A stretch of 64,000 nucleotides of DNA from an uncultured Muribaculaceae bacterium. GTDB lineage: Bacteria; Bacteroidota; Bacteroidia; Bacteroidales; Muribaculaceae. The notes beneath the pieces are model-generated. The model worked only from the letters and a program-made list of their open reading frames with translations, made no database searches and had not been told where the DNA came from. The stretch covers positions 127,477-191,476 of the forward strand of contig CALUMZ010000001.1 of assembly GCA_944321865.1 (NCBI GenBank), in the 5' to 3' direction. A program made the position numbers and the translations under genes. Shown in pieces: positions 36,031 through 44,923 of this stretch; positions within the stretch are counted from its first letter, which is position 1; each line of letters starts with the position of its first letter.

Positions 36031-37854
36031 ATGAAAAAGATATATGCATCAATAGCAGCCTCGTTGTTGTGCATCATGGGGGCGACAATGACAAGCTGCG
36101 ACGACTTTCTCGATTACCAACCGACAGCCGTGATTGACGAGGATACAGCTTTTGAGCATCCCGAAGAAATGGTCACCGCCGCATACGCCATGCTTGGCGA
36201 CTGCTGGTATACTTATCCGTTCAACTTGTTCCCTTACGGTGACATAACGTCAGACGACTGTCTGAAGGGCGGGTCGGGAACAGGCGACACCAATTACCAC
36301 CACCTTGAAATATGGAGTTCGCTCACATCGCGCAACCCCGACCACATGGACGAGTTGTGGTATCGCCTGTATTGCGCCATCTCGCGATGCAACCGCGCGT
36401 TGGTATCGCTCGACCGTAATGGCGATGCCGTGATGGGAGCCGACTTGGCCAACCAACGCCGCGCCGAGGTGCGCTTCCTGCGCGCCCACTTCTACTACAA
36501 GCTCATCACGCTGTGGTACCGGGTGCCTTGGATCGACGAGGTGGTGTATGCCAACAATACCGTGGAGCAGACTTCAAACACGCAGTTCACCCACGAACAA
36601 TTGATGCAGAAATTGGTCAATGAATTTAAGTTTGCCTACGACAACCTGCCCGCAGTGCAGGAAGACGGGGGGCGCGTCAACAGGATTGCGGCCGCAGCCT
36701 ATATTGCGAAGTGCTACTTGGACATGGCTTGGGGCGACGGCTACGAGGCAACGACCGGCGTAGGCCACATCAACCAGCAATACATGCAAGAGGTGGTCAA
36801 TTACACCGGCGTGGTTGCCAACTCTCAATATGGCTACCTTGAGGACTATGGTGACATATTCCTGCCCGAGTACAAGAACAGCAAGGAGGCCGTGTTTGAA
36901 GTGCAAACGTCGCTTTACACTGAAGACAACACCAAATTCGGCCGTGCCAACTGGTCGGTGGTGCTCAACGGGGCAAAGGACATCTGGACGTATGGGCATG
37001 ACTTCCACAAGCCGTCGCAAAACCTTGTGAATGCCTTCAAGACCGAGAACGGACTTCCCATATTCGACCAATACGAAGATGGCAACTACGAGATAGATTA
37101 CCCCATCAACGGCCAGCCGACTGCCCAAAAGTGGGATCCGCGCTTGTTCCACACCGTGGGAATGCCCACCTTTCCTTACAAATATGAGGAACAGTACACT
37201 TTGAAGCTGTCCAACGCCCGCACGCCCAATGTGTATGGCTATTATAATTCTATGAAGGAAGTGCCGCAACGCTCAAAAGGCGAGTCATACCACGACACGT
37301 GGGAGGAATTTGCGACGGCCGACTATGTGTTCCGTTACACCGACGTAATGCTGATGCGTGCTGAGGCAATGATTGAGACCGGCGACCTTGCAGGCGCCCG
37401 CACCATAATCAACGACATTCGCCGCCGTGCAGGTAACTCTATTGCAAAGCACATAAGCTATGCCGCCGACCAATGTGAGATTGCAGAGTATCCCATGTCG
37501 CCATACTTCGACAACAAGGAGAATGCCCGCGAGTGCCTGCGCTGGGAACGCCGCCTTGAGATGGCAATGGAAAACTGCCGCTACTTCGACCTGCGCCGCT
37601 GGGGCATAGCATCGGAGACGCTTTCGGCATATTTCGCAAACGAAGTGAACGACGTGTACAGCTGTGCCGACAAGAACGGAACCCCGCTGGAAGGTGCTAC
37701 GCTCGATGCCGACGGCAATGCAGTGCCGCAAACGTATGCGACATACTACAAGGACGCACGTTACACCACCGACAAGAACGAGTATTTTCCGATACCTTAC
37801 AACCAAATGTTCTACATGCCGGGGTTGTATGAGCAAAACCGGAATTATGAATAA
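36031..37854 (+). CDS. susD: SusD-like surface glycan-binding lipoprotein
   Basis: 607 residues. The lipobox TMTSC (Cys23) is followed by DDFLD, an acidic export signal typical of surface lipoproteins in Bacteroidota. TPR-like helices of the SusD fold are visible (RRAEVRFLRAHFYYKLITLW, RIAAAAYIAKCYLDMAWGDG). The late segments RADNDIRRRAGN-like and ECLRWERRLEMAMENCRYFDLRRWG are the RagB/SusD signature. It closes the SusC barrel and captures glycan. Starts 45 bases after susC; same transcript. Confidence 0.95.
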   Translation: MKKIYASIAASLLCIMGATMTSCDDFLDYQPTAVIDEDTAFEHPEEMVTAAYAMLGDCWYTYPFNLFPYGDITSDDCLKGGSGTGDTNYHHLEIWSSLTSRNPDHMDELWYRLYCAISRCNRALVSLDRNGDAVMGADLANQRRAEVRFLRAHFYYKLITLWYRVPWIDEVVYANNTVEQTSNTQFTHEQLMQKLVNEFKFAYDNLPAVQEDGGRVNRIAAAAYIAKCYLDMAWGDGYEATTGVGHINQQYMQEVVNYTGVVANSQYGYLEDYGDIFLPEYKNSKEAVFEVQTSLYTEDNTKFGRANWSVVLNGAKDIWTYGHDFHKPSQNLVNAFKTENGLPIFDQYEDGNYEIDYPINGQPTAQKWDPRLFHTVGMPTFPYKYEEQYTLKLSNARTPNVYGYYNSMKEVPQRSKGESYHDTWEEFATADYVFRYTDVMLMRAEAMIETGDLAGARTIINDIRRRAGNSIAKHISYAADQCEIAEYPMSPYFDNKENARECLRWERRLEMAMENCRYFDLRRWGIASETLSAYFANEVNDVYSCADKNGTPLEGATLDADGNAVPQTYATYYKDARYTTDKNEYFPIPYNQMFYMPGLYEQNRNYE

Positions 37855-37899
37855 CAAAATCAATTCGCTAATTAACCACATAACCCGTTATATATTACT

Positions 37900-39723
37900 A
37901 TGAAGTCAATTACAATAAATATTCCGTGCGCAATGTGTGCCGCAGCCGCAATGGCGCTTGCGCCGATAACGGCCGAGGCTGCCGGGAATCCCTCTTTCAA
38001 TGTGCGCCACATGGCAAGCGAGCAAAATATAATCTCTGTGAAGAACACTTCAAATTACCTGTTGCTGCCTGTGCAGGATAACGCGCCCGAAGCGCGCGTT
38101 ATCACTGTCACGGCCGACAACGAGCCGGTGGGTGTGGCTGCCAATGTGCGCCTTGCCCGCGAAAAGGTTGATTATTATGTGCCGCTCGACTTGTCGGACT
38201 ATCGCGGCGATGATGTGACCGTGCAAGTGCTCGGGCTGCCTGCCGGGGCTTGTGCTTGGGACAAGATGAAATTGTCGGAGACCTTCGATACGGCCAATCG
38301 TGAAAAATTTCGTCCCATATATCATCACACTCCCGAATATGGGTGGATGAACGACCCCAACGGCATGTTCTACAAGGATGGCGTGTATCACCTGTATTTC
38401 CAGTATAATCCTTACGGGTCGACTTGGGGAAACCTCAGTTGGGGACATTCCACCAGCACCGACTTGGTGCATTGGACCTATGAGGGCGCGCCTGTTATAC
38501 CCGATGCCTACGGCATGATATTCAGCGGCTCGGCTGTGGTCGACCATTACAACACTGCCGGTTTCGGCGAGGGGGCGATAGTGGCCTTCTACACATCGGC
38601 CAAGCCGTCGCCGTGGGGCGACAGCCAGTCGCAAAGCATGGCTTACAGCACCGATGGCGGCAAGACGTTTACCAAGTATACGGGCAACCCCGTGTTGGTG
38701 TCGGACAAGCGCGATTTCCGTGACCCCAAGGTGTTCTGGTATGCGCCCGGCAAGCACTGGGTGATGATTCTTGCGGCAGGGCAGGAGATGGAAATATACT
38801 CTTCGCGCAACTTAAAGGAGTGGAAGAAAGAGAGCAGCTTCGGTGCCAAGCAGGGTGCGCATGGTGGCGTGTGGGAATGTCCCGACCTGTTTGAGTTGCC
38901 GGTTGAGGGTACCGACGAGACGCGCTGGGTGCTTATATGCAACATCAATCCCGGCGGTCCGTTCGGGGGCAACGCAGCCCAGTATTTCGTCGGCACGTTC
39001 AACGGGAAGAAGTTTGTGAACGAGTCGCCCACCGAAACCAAGTGGATGGACTGGGGCAAGGACCACTATGCCACCGTCACGTTCAACAATGCTCCCGACG
39101 GCCGCGTTATAGCCCTTGGGTGGATGAGCAACTGGCAATACCAGACGGTGCTGCCCACGAAGCAGTACCGCGGTGCCAACACGATAGCCCGCGACTTGAC
39201 ACTGTTCCGCGACGAGGATGGCGAGTTGCTGATGCGTTGCGCCCCATCGCCCGAGATTGAGTCGGCGCGTGTGGAAACCCGCGACTTCCCGGCATTCAAG
39301 GTAAAGGAGAGCTATGAGATTCCGTCGCTGCTCGACGACAACGACGGCGCATACGAGATAGAGCTGCAACTGAAAAACTCGGGTGCGTCGCGCATTATCC
39401 TGACGCTCTCTAACGACAAGGACGAGAAAGTGCACATGCACTATGATGTGGCGCGCCGGCAATTTGTGATGGAACGCAGTGAAAGCGGTCTGACCGATTT
39501 CAGCGCCGACTTCCCTGCAATGACTGTGGCTCCTGTGGAAGATACCGACAACATCAGGTTGAGCCTGTATGTCGATCGCTCGAGCATCGAGGCATTTGGC
39601 GACGGCGGCAAGTTTGTGATGACCAACCGCGTGTTCCCGTCGGCTCCCTACAACAAACTTGAATTTGAGACGTGGCGCGGCCATTTCCAAGTCAAGTCGA
39701 TGAAAGTGTATAAATTGAAATAA
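37900..39723 (+). CDS. GH32 fructan exo-hydrolase, periplasmic
   Basis: 607 residues. The leader (to about residue 28, ends AEA) is signal peptidase I type, not a lipobox, so the enzyme is probably periplasmic. An extra N-terminal domain (about 30-125) precedes the five-bladed propeller. The nucleophile is Asp152 in WMNDPNG, the transition-state stabiliser Asp275 in FRDPK, and the acid/base Glu326 in WECPD. A beta-sandwich ends the protein (IRLSLYVDRSSIEAFGDGG). It releases fructose from fructans or sucrose. Exo mode and bond preference (levan or inulin) are inferred from context. Confidence 0.92.
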   Translation: MKSITINIPCAMCAAAAMALAPITAEAAGNPSFNVRHMASEQNIISVKNTSNYLLLPVQDNAPEARVITVTADNEPVGVAANVRLAREKVDYYVPLDLSDYRGDDVTVQVLGLPAGACAWDKMKLSETFDTANREKFRPIYHHTPEYGWMNDPNGMFYKDGVYHLYFQYNPYGSTWGNLSWGHSTSTDLVHWTYEGAPVIPDAYGMIFSGSAVVDHYNTAGFGEGAIVAFYTSAKPSPWGDSQSQSMAYSTDGGKTFTKYTGNPVLVSDKRDFRDPKVFWYAPGKHWVMILAAGQEMEIYSSRNLKEWKKESSFGAKQGAHGGVWECPDLFELPVEGTDETRWVLICNINPGGPFGGNAAQYFVGTFNGKKFVNESPTETKWMDWGKDHYATVTFNNAPDGRVIALGWMSNWQYQTVLPTKQYRGANTIARDLTLFRDEDGELLMRCAPSPEIESARVETRDFPAFKVKESYEIPSLLDDNDGAYEIELQLKNSGASRIILTLSNDKDEKVHMHYDVARRQFVMERSESGLTDFSADFPAMTVAPVEDTDNIRLSLYVDRSSIEAFGDGGKFVMTNRVFPSAPYNKLEFETWRGHFQVKSMKVYKLK

Positions 39724-39750
39724 CCTCCTCTTCTGAAAAACCGTACTGTC

Positions 39751-40911
39751 ATGGCTTCAAAATACATAAAACTGCTGCCGGTAATGCTCTGCTTCTTTGC
39801 AATGGGCTTTGTCGACTTGGTGGGGATAGCGTCGAATTATGTGAAGGCCGACTTGGCCCTGAGCGACGCGCAGGCAAACATTTTCCCCTCGTTGGTGTTC
39901 TTTTGGTTCTTGATATTCAGCGTTCCCACGGGAATGCTCATGAACCGCATAGGCCGCAAGCGCACTGTCTTGCTCAGCCTTGTGGTGACGGCCGTTTCGC
40001 TGCTGTTGCCGATGTTTGGCGACGGATATGGGCTGATGCTGTGCTCGTTTTCGTTGCTCGGCATAGGCAACGCGTTGATGCAAACGTCGCTCAACCCGCT
40101 CATGAGTAGCGTGGTGAGCGGCAACAAGTTGGCAAGTTCGTTGACCTTCGGGCAGTTTGTCAAGGCGATAGCCTCATTCCTTGCTCCGTATATAGCCATG
40201 TGGGGTGCCACGCAAGCCATTCCCACCTTCGGGCTTGAATGGCGGGTTCTGTTCCCTGTCTACATGGTGGTTGCCGTGATTGCGATATTGTGGCTCGGGG
40301 CAACTCCCATCGAGGAGGAACAGCCCGACAAGGCTTCGAGCTTCGGCGGCTGCCTGAAATTGCTGGGTCGGCCGTTCATATTGCTTTGCTTCCTCGGCAT
40401 TATGTGCCATGTGGGCATCGACGTGGGCACCAACACCACCGCGCCCAAGTTGCTGATGGAACGGCTGGGCATGACACTCGACGAGGCTTCGTGGGCTACA
40501 AGCCTGTACTTCATATTCCGCACTGTGGGCTGCCTGTCGGGGACATTCATATTGAGCCGGTTCAGCTCGCGTGGATTCCTTTGGCTCAGCGTCGGCATGA
40601 TGCTCGTGGCCATGGCGGGATTGATGGTCGCGGATGTTCATTACGTGATTTACATTTGCATCGCTTTGATAGGTTTCGGCAATTCCAATGTATTTTCCAT
40701 TATCTTTGCGCAAGCCTTGCTTGCCGAGCCGGGAAAGAAGAACGAGGTGTCGGGACTGATGATAATGGGCTTGTTTGGAGGTACGGTATTTCCGTTGCTG
40801 ATGGGATTTGCCGCCGATGCCATTGGGCAAAGCGGTGCCGTAGGCGTGATGGCTGTGGGTGTACTTTATCTGCTGTTCTACACGCTGAAGTTGAAGACTG
40901 CCAAACAGTAA
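39751..40911 (+). CDS. MFS sugar importer (fructose, FHS type)
   Basis: 386 residues with about 12 membrane helices. The FHS-family features are visible: an early GFVDLVGIASNYVKADL, the loop motif MNRIGRKRTVL between helices 2 and 3, and LGIGNALMQTSLNPLMS. It would import free fructose from the periplasm with protons. Placed between the GH32 and the fructokinase, as in the well-studied fructan locus of Bacteroides thetaiotaomicron. Substrate is by context. Confidence 0.88.
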   Translation: MASKYIKLLPVMLCFFAMGFVDLVGIASNYVKADLALSDAQANIFPSLVFFWFLIFSVPTGMLMNRIGRKRTVLLSLVVTAVSLLLPMFGDGYGLMLCSFSLLGIGNALMQTSLNPLMSSVVSGNKLASSLTFGQFVKAIASFLAPYIAMWGATQAIPTFGLEWRVLFPVYMVVAVIAILWLGATPIEEEQPDKASSFGGCLKLLGRPFILLCFLGIMCHVGIDVGTNTTAPKLLMERLGMTLDEASWATSLYFIFRTVGCLSGTFILSRFSSRGFLWLSVGMMLVAMAGLMVADVHYVIYICIALIGFGNSNVFSIIFAQALLAEPGKKNEVSGLMIMGLFGGTVFPLLMGFAADAIGQSGAVGVMAVGVLYLLFYTLKLKTAKQ

Positions 40912-40976
40912 AAGGATAAATAAAAGTATCAAGTGTATTATAAATCATTAACAACATAAAAACTAACGATATTATC

Positions 40977-41861
40977 ATGAATCATATAGTAGTAGGAATG
41001 GGCGAGGCACTGTGGGACGTGCTGCCAGAAGGGAAAAAACTGGGTGGAGCACCTGCCAATTTTGCATACCATGTTTCGCAATTCGGGCTTGACAGCCGTG
41101 TGGTGAGTGCCGTCGGCGACGACAAGTTAGGCACCGAGATATTGGATAACTTCAGGGAAAAGGGGCTTAATTGCATGATTGAAAAAGTGCCTTATCCCAC
41201 CGGGACGGTACAAGTGTCGCTCGACGATGCCGGCGTGCCGTGCTACGACATCAAGGAAGGAGTGGCTTGGGACAATATCCCTTATACCATGTCGCTCGAC
41301 AACCTTGCGCGGCAGACGCGCGCCGTGTGCTTCGGCTCGCTTGCGCAGCGCAGCGTGGTGTCGCGCGAAACTATTAACCGCTTTCTCGACGCAATGCCCG
41401 ACGGAGAAGGTCAACTGAAGATATTCGACATCAACCTGCGCCAGAATTTCTATACCAAGGAGGTGTTGTGCCAGTCGATGCGCAAGTGCAACATATTGAA
41501 GATTAACGATGAAGAGCTTGTTACGATAAGCCGCTTGTTTGGCTATCCCGGCATAGACTTGCAGGATAAGTGCTGGATATTGCTCGGCAAATACGACTTG
41601 AAAATGCTGATTTTGACTTGCGGTGTCAACGGCAGCTATGTGTTCACGCCGGGACGTGTGTCTTTCCAAGAAACACCGCGGGTGAAGGTGGCCGATACCG
41701 TCGGCGCGGGCGATTCGTTCACGGCGGCGTTCGTGTCGGCGCTGCTCAAGGGCGCACCGGTGGAGGTGGCTCACAAGTTGGCCGTTTGCACGTCGGCCTA
41801 TGTGTGCACGCAAAACGGGGCAATGCCCGTCTTGCCGCCCGAGCTGACCGGCGTTCAATGA
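40977..41861 (+). CDS. Fructokinase, PfkB/ribokinase family
   Basis: 294 residues. The sugar site is marked by GEALWDVLPEGKKLGGAPANFAYH, split around the usual GGAPAN motif, and the catalytic Asp lies in DTVGAGDSFTAAF with the anion hole beside it. It phosphorylates fructose delivered by the neighbouring MFS protein. Other PfkB sugars cannot be excluded from motifs alone, but the locus favours fructose. A terminator follows. Confidence 0.88.
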   Translation: MNHIVVGMGEALWDVLPEGKKLGGAPANFAYHVSQFGLDSRVVSAVGDDKLGTEILDNFREKGLNCMIEKVPYPTGTVQVSLDDAGVPCYDIKEGVAWDNIPYTMSLDNLARQTRAVCFGSLAQRSVVSRETINRFLDAMPDGEGQLKIFDINLRQNFYTKEVLCQSMRKCNILKINDEELVTISRLFGYPGIDLQDKCWILLGKYDLKMLILTCGVNGSYVFTPGRVSFQETPRVKVADTVGAGDSFTAAFVSALLKGAPVEVAHKLAVCTSAYVCTQNGAMPVLPPELTGVQ

Positions 41862-41926
41862 GCCGGTAACAGGTAAAAGAGATTGTTTCCAAGCGTTTTT
41901 TAGGTTTAAGGTTTGTTTTAGTTGAA

Positions 41927-41960
41927 ATGACCCGGGCAGTCGTTCCCGGGCCATTTTTTT
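41927..41960 (+). terminator. Terminator after the fructokinase gene
   Basis: ATGACCCGGG (41927-41936) pairs with CCCGGGCCAT (41945-41954) with one mismatch, followed by a run of T to 41960. It separates the structural genes from the regulator. Confidence 0.8.
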
Positions 41961-41972
41961 GATACACCCTCC
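41956..41972. repeat. Possible solo end of the paired-palindrome family
   Basis: TTTTTGATACACCCTCC is the exact reverse complement of the left end of copy A with its flank (15757-15773 region). No palindrome follows, so it is either a remnant or shared promoter-flank sequence. Confidence 0.4.
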
Positions 41973-42000
41973 CATTGCGCTCGATTTTCACTATCTTTAG
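41973..42000 (+). repeat. Extended promoter motif, degenerate upstream copy
   Basis: ATTGCGCTCGATTTTCAC followed by TATCTTTA: the same layout as the active-looking copy at 42058-42084, but the last G of the -7 box is A. Two near-copies 86 bases apart precede the regulator gene. Confidence 0.5.
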
Positions 42001-42076
42001 CCTAAGATAGGCTGCACCTCGGCATTGTTGAGAAAAATAAACGAGTTAATTTTTCCTCATTGCGCTCGGTTTGCAC

Positions 42077-42084
42077 TATCTTTG
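42077..42084 (+). promoter_or_regulatory. Promoter -7 box of the hybrid two-component regulator
   Basis: TATCTTTG, 28 bases before the ATG. It gives the regulator its own transcript separate from susC-frk. An AGGAG-like site (AAAGGAGA) precedes the ATG, unusual for this phylum. Confidence 0.65.
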
Positions 42085-42112
42085 CATTGCATGAACCTAA
42101 AAAGGAGAAACC

Positions 42113-44911
42113 ATGAAACCTGTTTTCTTGCTTTTTGCCATTGTCGCTTTGTTGCTGCCGCTCTACTCGTGTGGCGGTGGCGGGCACGAATACTTGATAG
42201 GAGTGTCGCAATGCAGCGACGACGACTGGCGAACACAGCTGAACAACGAAATAAGGCGCGAAGCCCAATTCTATAACGGGGTGTCGGTGGAAATCCGTGC
42301 TGCCAATGACGACAATGCCCGCCAAATGCGGGATATAGAGGAATTGGTACACATGGGTGCCGACTTGCTGATAGTGTCGCCCAATGTGGTTGACGACGTG
42401 AGCCCGGCAATCGAGCGGGCTTACCGTGCGGGGATACCGGTGATACTGGTTGACCGCCGCACGCGGTCGGAGGAGTGTACGGCATACGTCGGTGCCGACA
42501 ATTACGACATAGGCCGCCGAGCCGGTGAATATGTCGTAAACCGGCTTGATGGTAACGGCATGGTGGTGGAAATAACGGGATTGTCGGCATCTACTCCCGC
42601 CATCGACCGCCACCAAGGGTTCATGGATGCCATAAAGGATACCTCGGGCATTGTGGTTGAGGCGACAGCCGACGCTTGCTGGGACGAGAAACGTGGCGAG
42701 GCGGTGTTTGACTCGATACTTGGCGTGCTGCCTCACATCGACCTTGTGTTTGCGCACAACGACCGCATGGCGGCCGGTGCCTACCGCGCGGCACGGCGGC
42801 ACGGACGCGAGCATGAGATGCTGTTCATCGGTGTCGATGCGTTGTCGGGTGAAGGACGCGGGGTCGACATGGTAGCCAAGGGGGAACTTGATGCAACGTT
42901 TATCTATCCCACCGGTGGCGACAAGGTGGTGCAAGTGGCGATGAACATATTGCAAGGGAAGCCATACGAGTACAAGAACATGCTTTCGACTGCGCTTGTG
43001 AACAAGGCAAATGCGCGCATCATGCAGATGCAGACAGCCCAGATTTCCACGCTTGACGCTAAAATCGAGACGCTTAACGGCCGCCTTGATGCCTTCTTGA
43101 TGCGGTATTCGGTTCAGCGCATTTTGTTGGTGTTGAGCTGTGTGGTATTAGTGTTGGTATTGACGTCGCTCTTCTTCGTGGTTCGTGCCTATTGGACCAA
43201 GAAGCGGCTGAATGCCGAACTGAGCAACCAAAAGCAGCAGCTTGAACAGCAGCGCGACCGGCTAATCGACATGTCGAAACAGCTTGAAGAGGCCACACAT
43301 GCGAAATTGAAGTTTTTTACCAACATTTCGCACGACTTCCGCACCCCGCTGACCCTCATAGCCGCACCGGTGGAGCAGCTGACGGAGAGCAAGTCGCTCG
43401 GAGACGATGAGCGTTTACTGCTCGGGCTTGTCAAGAAGAATGTAACAGTGCTGCTACGGCTCGTGAACCAGTTGCTCGACTTCCGCAAATATGAAGAAGG
43501 CAAGCTGGCGGTGCACCCTTGCCGTTTTGACATAGGCAAGGAAATAATGGGGTGGACCGATGCTTTCAAGTCGCTATCATACAGCAAGCACATACATTTC
43601 AAGGTGGTGGTTGATACCGTTGCTGAAGGGTACGAAATAGTTGCTGACATTGAGAAGATAGAGCGTATCGTGTACAACTTGCTATCGAATGCGTTCAAGT
43701 ACACCCCGGGCAACGGCAGCGTGACGGTAGCCCTGTCGCGAGGACAGATGGCCGGCGGCAACGATTGCGTGTGCCTGAAGGTGGAAGATACCGGTATAGG
43801 GATTCCGGCCGGGAGCAAGAGCAACGTTTTCGATGATTTCTACCAAGTGGACGACCTCACCGGTTCAGGCATAGGGTTGGCATTGGTGAAGGCCTTTGTC
43901 GACTTGCACCACGGCGAGATTGACATGGAGAGTGTCGAGGGGAAGGGGAGCGTGTTCGGCGTGAAAATCCCGGTGCATCAAGATTGGGAAGTTGGGGAAC
44001 GCAGTGCCGCGACAAGCGCAAAGATGGAGAACTTGCGCGAAGGGGCTGTATTGGCCGCCGGGCAGGCGACTGCCGTGAGCAAGCCGCTTGAAATGCTTGG
44101 CGGCGATGCGGTTGCCGACGGCGGCGGGCGCGAAACCATTCTTGTAATTGACGACAACGAAGACATACGCAGCTACATGAAGTTGTTGCTGGGGCAGGAG
44201 TATAACGTGATTGAGGCTGCCAATGGGCAGGATGGGCTGGTGATGGCGATGAAGTATGTGCCCGATGTCGTAGTGTGCGATGCCATGATGCCGGTGATGG
44301 ACGGGATGGAGTGTTGCCGCCGCTTGAAATCGGAGTTGCAAACGTCGCACATACCGGTGTTGATGCTCACGGCATACGCCATGGATGAATATGAGTTGCA
44401 GGGATATGAAAACGGTGCTGACGCTTACATGGCAAAGCCGTTTAACGCACGAATACTCCTTGCCCGGGTGCGCAACTTGCTTGACAACCGCCGCCGGTTG
44501 CAGAAGTCGCTTGCTTCGCATCAGGTACCGGGACAGGACGGTAAAGGCGGCGAAATGGGCGGCATGGATAAGAGCTTTATGGAAAAACTCTATTCGCAAA
44601 TTGAGGAGCACCTTGCCGATGCCGACTACAACGTTGAAGCGATGGGGGCGCAAGTGGGGCTGAGCCGTGTGCAGCTATATCGCAAGACCAAGGCACTGAC
44701 CGGATATTCCCCCAACGAACTGCTGCGCATGGCGCGCCTGAAGCGGGCAGCAAAATTACTTGCATCGACTGATAAGACCGTTGCCGAAGTGGGCTATGCA
44801 GTGGGGTTTGCAAGCCCGTCGTATTTTGCCAAGTGCTACAAGGAATGCTACGGCGAAAATCCAACTGACTTCATCAGGCGAAAGCAGGGTGGCGGGGAAG
44901 TGCGCCAGTAA
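42113..44911 (+). CDS. Hybrid two-component system sensor-regulator of the fructan locus
   Basis: 932 residues that read as one-chain signalling. The N-terminal signal (Cys20 in LYSC, lipobox-like) leads to a periplasmic-binding-protein fold (about 25-310, GVSQCSDDDWRTQL, DLLIVSP). One membrane helix (about 334-358) and a coiled coil follow. The histidine kinase has His407 in FFTNISHDFRTPL and an N-box NLLSNAFKY. The receiver domain has Asp723 (VVVCDAMMPVMDG), and an AraC helix-turn-helix ends the chain (about 828-925). This is the BT1754 architecture, whose sensor binds fructose in Bacteroides thetaiotaomicron; binding here is inferred. Confidence 0.93.
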   Translation: MKPVFLLFAIVALLLPLYSCGGGGHEYLIGVSQCSDDDWRTQLNNEIRREAQFYNGVSVEIRAANDDNARQMRDIEELVHMGADLLIVSPNVVDDVSPAIERAYRAGIPVILVDRRTRSEECTAYVGADNYDIGRRAGEYVVNRLDGNGMVVEITGLSASTPAIDRHQGFMDAIKDTSGIVVEATADACWDEKRGEAVFDSILGVLPHIDLVFAHNDRMAAGAYRAARRHGREHEMLFIGVDALSGEGRGVDMVAKGELDATFIYPTGGDKVVQVAMNILQGKPYEYKNMLSTALVNKANARIMQMQTAQISTLDAKIETLNGRLDAFLMRYSVQRILLVLSCVVLVLVLTSLFFVVRAYWTKKRLNAELSNQKQQLEQQRDRLIDMSKQLEEATHAKLKFFTNISHDFRTPLTLIAAPVEQLTESKSLGDDERLLLGLVKKNVTVLLRLVNQLLDFRKYEEGKLAVHPCRFDIGKEIMGWTDAFKSLSYSKHIHFKVVVDTVAEGYEIVADIEKIERIVYNLLSNAFKYTPGNGSVTVALSRGQMAGGNDCVCLKVEDTGIGIPAGSKSNVFDDFYQVDDLTGSGIGLALVKAFVDLHHGEIDMESVEGKGSVFGVKIPVHQDWEVGERSAATSAKMENLREGAVLAAGQATAVSKPLEMLGGDAVADGGGRETILVIDDNEDIRSYMKLLLGQEYNVIEAANGQDGLVMAMKYVPDVVVCDAMMPVMDGMECCRRLKSELQTSHIPVLMLTAYAMDEYELQGYENGADAYMAKPFNARILLARVRNLLDNRRRLQKSLASHQVPGQDGKGGEMGGMDKSFMEKLYSQIEEHLADADYNVEAMGAQVGLSRVQLYRKTKALTGYSPNELLRMARLKRAAKLLASTDKTVAEVGYAVGFASPSYFAKCYKECYGENPTDFIRRKQGGGEVRQ

Positions 44912-44923
44912 CCTCGTTGCCAC

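Noticed and set aside
38812..39690. 292-codon minus-strand frame opposite the GH32 gene
   Set aside because: The + strand encodes an intact catalytic domain and its sandwich; the reverse frame shows no motif.
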